Source: Ancylomarina sp048268005
GTDB taxonomy: Bacteria; Bacteroidota; Bacteroidia; Bacteroidales; Marinifilaceae
Assembly (NCBI GenBank): GCA_048268005.1
Contig: JBLWWJ010000006.1
Location: 62,001-126,000, forward strand
Length of the DNA: 64,000 bases
Direction of reading: 5' to 3'
A model generated the notes under the pieces. The model ran no database searches, was not told where the DNA came from, and was given only the letters and a program-made list of their open reading frames with translations. Shown one piece after another: positions 61,256 through 64,000 of this stretch (its first letter is position 1; each line of letters opens with the position of its first letter). A program made the translations under genes and the position numbers.

Positions 61256-64000
61256 TTATTCTGTATCTACCGACTTGGAAAAATAAGTTTGTACCCTATC
61301 GAATACATAGTAAACACATGGAATAACTACCAATGTTAGTAAGGTTGAGGTAATCAAACCTGCTATAACGGCTATGGCCATTGGCGCTCTTAAGGCGGCA
61401 CTTTCACCAAAACCAATGGTCAGTGGCAATAAGGCCAAAATGGTTGTGATACTGGTCATGATAATAGGTCGAATCCTATTTTCACCAGCCATAACAATTG
61501 AATCGAGTAAGGCATTGCCCTGTCTTTTAAACTGGTTAATGGCATCAACCAGAATAATGGAGTCGTTTACGGCAATTCCCCCTAGCATGATAATACCGAT
61601 ATAGGCCATAATATTCATTGGGATTCCTAAGATAAAGAAGGCCCAAACAGCACCAACTCCTGCCAGAGGAATGGTCAATAGAATAGTGAATGGATGAATT
61701 AAAGACTCAAATTGAGAAGCCATAACCATATAAACTAAAATGATAGATAACACGAGAGCGAAACTTAAGTTCGAAAGGGCTTCCTGTCTTTTTTGCTCTT
61801 CACCAATAAGGCTTATCTGGTAGCCTTGCGGTAATTCCATATCCGCGAGTTTGCTGTTTACTTGATCTATAACCTGATCAAAAGCCTTCGATCCTTTAAT
61901 ATCGGCTGTAATTTTACCAATACGTGTCTGGTTTCGTCTGAGCATTTGCTTAGGCGATGAGGATCTTTTAATTTCAGCGACTTCGTATAAGGGGATTTTA
62001 GCGTCACCACTTTTAATTAAAATCGTATTTAGTTCTGATAAGCTCTTTTCAGGTAGTTGAATATGAATGTCGTTCATCTCACCACCCTGTTCAAATTTCC
62101 CTGCCTTTTTACCCATCAAAAGATCCTTAAGCTGGTTGGTAATGGTCTGTGTACTTAGATTAAATAGACCGGCTTTATATGGATCGATAACAACATCAAC
62201 TTCAGGTGCTCCCTCTTCAATATTGGTTGTGACATTCGTTAAATCGGATAGTTGACTAAGGCGTTCCTTAATCTGAATTGAAAGATTTTCTAAAACTTGC
62301 ATGTCTTTTCCCTTTACCTCAACGGCAATAGGTGCGTTTTCGGTTCCTACGGTTGATTGTAGTGCTGTTTCGTCACGTACAATCGTAATTTCTGCATTGG
62401 GAATGTCTGAGATTAGAACGCCAACATGATTCAGAATCGACTCGGATTGAGCCAGATATTCACTTTTTAAACGGATTTTAATATTGGCTGTATTTTCGTT
62501 CTGAAAAACCGATTTACTTGTTGATGAACTGGCACCTGGACCGATTTGACTGTAGATTGTTTCGAACCGATTGCCCATTGACTGACGTAACATGGACTCA
62601 ATTGCATCAACAGTTTGAGCTGTTCTTTCAAGTTGCGTGCCTTCTTTTAATTCAATATCCAGACTGAATTCTCCAATGCCGCTTTTAGGAAGGTATTCAT
62701 TTCCAACATAGGGGAGGATAAGGCCTGTTATCACAAGAAGAATCGTTCCTCCAGCAATAACCAGAGCTCTTTTACCAAGAAGCTTTCTGAGTAATTTGCC
62801 ATACCAGCTAATTTTAACCGACTTGAATTTGATGTTTTTTCCTTTGCCTTTATAGGCGAAATTAAAAAGCATGGGTATCATCAGAATGGCAACAAATAGA
62901 GAAGCTATAAGTGAAAAAGCAACCGTCCATGCCTGATCTTTGAATAAGGCACCTGAGGCACCATGCATATAAACGATAGGAAGAAATACAACAATGGTTG
63001 TGAGTGTTGAAGCGACAATGGCTCCACCGACTTCTGATGTTCCCTCAATAGCTGCTTCCTTAACGGAAAGGCCCAATTCCATTTTCCGGAAAATATTTTC
63101 GATAACCACAATGGCATTATCAACCAGCATACCAGCTCCAAGTGCCAAGCCTCCTAAAGTCATGATGTTTAGGCTAAGTCCATTGAAATACATGAGGTTA
63201 AAAGTGGCAATAATAGAAACGGGGATGGCAAAACTCACAATTGCCGTTACCTTAATTCTTCGTAGAAAAACAAAGAGCACAAAAATGGCGATAAGCACTC
63301 CAAGTAGAGCTGTTTCCTGCACTTCGTCAATAGCTTTCTGAATAAATTGACCCTGATTTTGAACCGTGATAAACTGGTAGCCAGGCAAGGCTTTTTTGAT
63401 GGATACCATGGTCTTTTCGAAATCCTCAACAGCCTGAACGGTATTCGATCCGGTTTCCTTATAAATTGATAAGCCGACACAACGAATTCCATTAATTCTG
63501 ACAATGTTTTGAGCTTTCTTAGCTACAAAACTCACTTTGGCCAAATCCTTTAAGAGAATAGGCACCTTACCTTTTACAAGGGCTTGCTTATTACCATTTA
63601 CGGCTTGTGCGGAACTGCCGGGCGTTTCCTGTTTTGTCCCAACAATAACATTTTCAATTTCCTGAGTGTTTCGTATTAAACCCGCGCCCTTAATAATATA
63701 CTTGGTACCCATTTCAACAATACTCCCACCTGAAACATTTTGGTTGAGGCTTTGTATTTTCTGCACAATCTGATCGATTGTAATTTTGTGAGCATCAAGT
63801 AAATATTGATTGGTTTCTATGCGAACCTCTTTTTCCTGAGAACCGGTTAGTTCAACTTCAGCAATACCTTTTAAACGAATCAGTTCATTGCGAATGTAGT
63901 TTTCACCGATTTTGCGTAATTCGTCCATATCCTGAATATCAGGATGAAGCATACCTACGATTAAAATAGGTGAGGCATTGGGATCGTGTTGTGTGATCGT
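61256..64000 (-). CDS. RND efflux permease (N-terminus outside the window)
   Basis: The frame is open to the last base of the window, so the N-terminal part is missing; 914 residues are visible. Family features: a periplasmic porter domain, helix 4 motif GAGMLVDNAIVVIENIFRKM, helix 10 motif GGIAVNDSIILVDAINQF, and TSITTILALLPLTIGFGESAALRAPMAIAVIAG. The proton-relay Asp of helix 4 is present and the next residue is Asn, as in SwrC/CzcA-like subfamilies. It probably exports a hydrophobic or amphiphilic compound. It starts an operon with the RND-ABC fusion and an ABC-2 permease; adaptor and outer-membrane channel genes probably precede it. Confidence 0.92.
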   Translation of the reverse strand, partial: TITQHDPNASPILIVGMLHPDIQDMDELRKIGENYIRNELIRLKGIAEVELTGSQEKEVRIETNQYLLDAHKITIDQIVQKIQSLNQNVSGGSIVEMGTKYIIKGAGLIRNTQEIENVIVGTKQETPGSSAQAVNGNKQALVKGKVPILLKDLAKVSFVAKKAQNIVRINGIRCVGLSIYKETGSNTVQAVEDFEKTMVSIKKALPGYQFITVQNQGQFIQKAIDEVQETALLGVLIAIFVLFVFLRRIKVTAIVSFAIPVSIIATFNLMYFNGLSLNIMTLGGLALGAGMLVDNAIVVIENIFRKMELGLSVKEAAIEGTSEVGGAIVASTLTTIVVFLPIVYMHGASGALFKDQAWTVAFSLIASLFVAILMIPMLFNFAYKGKGKNIKFKSVKISWYGKLLRKLLGKRALVIAGGTILLVITGLILPYVGNEYLPKSGIGEFSLDIELKEGTQLERTAQTVDAIESMLRQSMGNRFETIYSQIGPGASSSTSKSVFQNENTANIKIRLKSEYLAQSESILNHVGVLISDIPNAEITIVRDETALQSTVGTENAPIAVEVKGKDMQVLENLSIQIKERLSQLSDLTNVTTNIEEGAPEVDVVIDPYKAGLFNLSTQTITNQLKDLLMGKKAGKFEQGGEMNDIHIQLPEKSLSELNTILIKSGDAKIPLYEVAEIKRSSSPKQMLRRNQTRIGKITADIKGSKAFDQVIDQVNSKLADMELPQGYQISLIGEEQKRQEALSNLSFALVLSIILVYMVMASQFESLIHPFTILLTIPLAGVGAVWAFFILGIPMNIMAYIGIIMLGGIAVNDSIILVDAINQFKRQGNALLDSIVMAGENRIRPIIMTSITTILALLPLTIGFGESAALRAPMAIAVIAGLITSTLLTLVVIPCVYYVFDRVQTYFSKSVDTE

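Overview
The window reads as chromosomal DNA of a low-GC gliding or T9SS-bearing Bacteroidota, most likely of the Marinilabiliales/Marinifilaceae type (the rank is inference). The reasons are: a complete porP-gldK-gldL-gldM-gldN cluster, sprE/porW, porX and gldA; lipoproteins throughout; long-form ispG; genes without clear Shine-Dalgarno sites; and several promoters of the Bacteroidota form TTG-N18-21-TAnnTTTG. No prophage, CRISPR array or transposase gene was seen.

Layout. 1-7.9 kb: end of topA, then the T9SS/gliding core (porP, gldKLMN), closed by a two-way terminator against a GDP-mannose pyrophosphorylase gene. 8-17.3 kb: mlaE-mlaF lipid transport pair, a DUF4296 lipoprotein, a degenerate amidohydrolase, sprE/porW with three C-terminal repeats, porX, tsaE. 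17.4-30.9 kb: alanine dehydrogenase, two paralogous TPR histidine kinases, sucCD, a small membrane protein, an AraC regulator with a SnoaL-like lipoprotein, metK, gldA. 31-42.1 kb: ispG, a possible short T9SS cargo, a HAD phosphatase, tRNA-Ile(CAT) followed by a GIY-YIG gene and a displaced tRNA fragment, a DUF6588-like protein, three identical initiator tRNA genes plus a decayed fragment, a large outer-membrane protein of unknown role, waaA. 42.4-55.5 kb: B12-dependent ribonucleotide reductase, glnS, folB, tRNA-Cys, an MltF-like lytic transglycosylase, cupin, Zn-alcohol dehydrogenase, a blaI-M56 signalling pair with a double operator, rhodanese, AhpD-like protein. 55.6-64 kb: a minus-strand efflux operon of an RND permease (cut by the window end), an RND permease fused to an ABC ATPase, and an ABC-2 permease.

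How the parts fit. PorP, GldK and GldN with the GldLM motor form the trans-envelope secretion machine; SprE/PorW is an accessory lipoprotein of it and PorX its regulator; GldA is the ATPase of the gliding-associated ABC transporter. The rest is mostly housekeeping metabolism and envelope maintenance.

Most unusual items: (1) a tRNA-associated GIY-YIG unit in which the 3' part of tRNA-Ile and its terminator are repeated beyond the nuclease gene with a hairpin replacing the T-loop, and a similar but gene-less arrangement next to the initiator tRNAs; (2) a 1586-residue RND-ABC fusion whose ATPase domain seems to be interrupted by membrane helices; (3) an M56 (BlaR1-like) protease ending in two TolR/ExbD-like repeats, controlled by a well-formed two-site operator.
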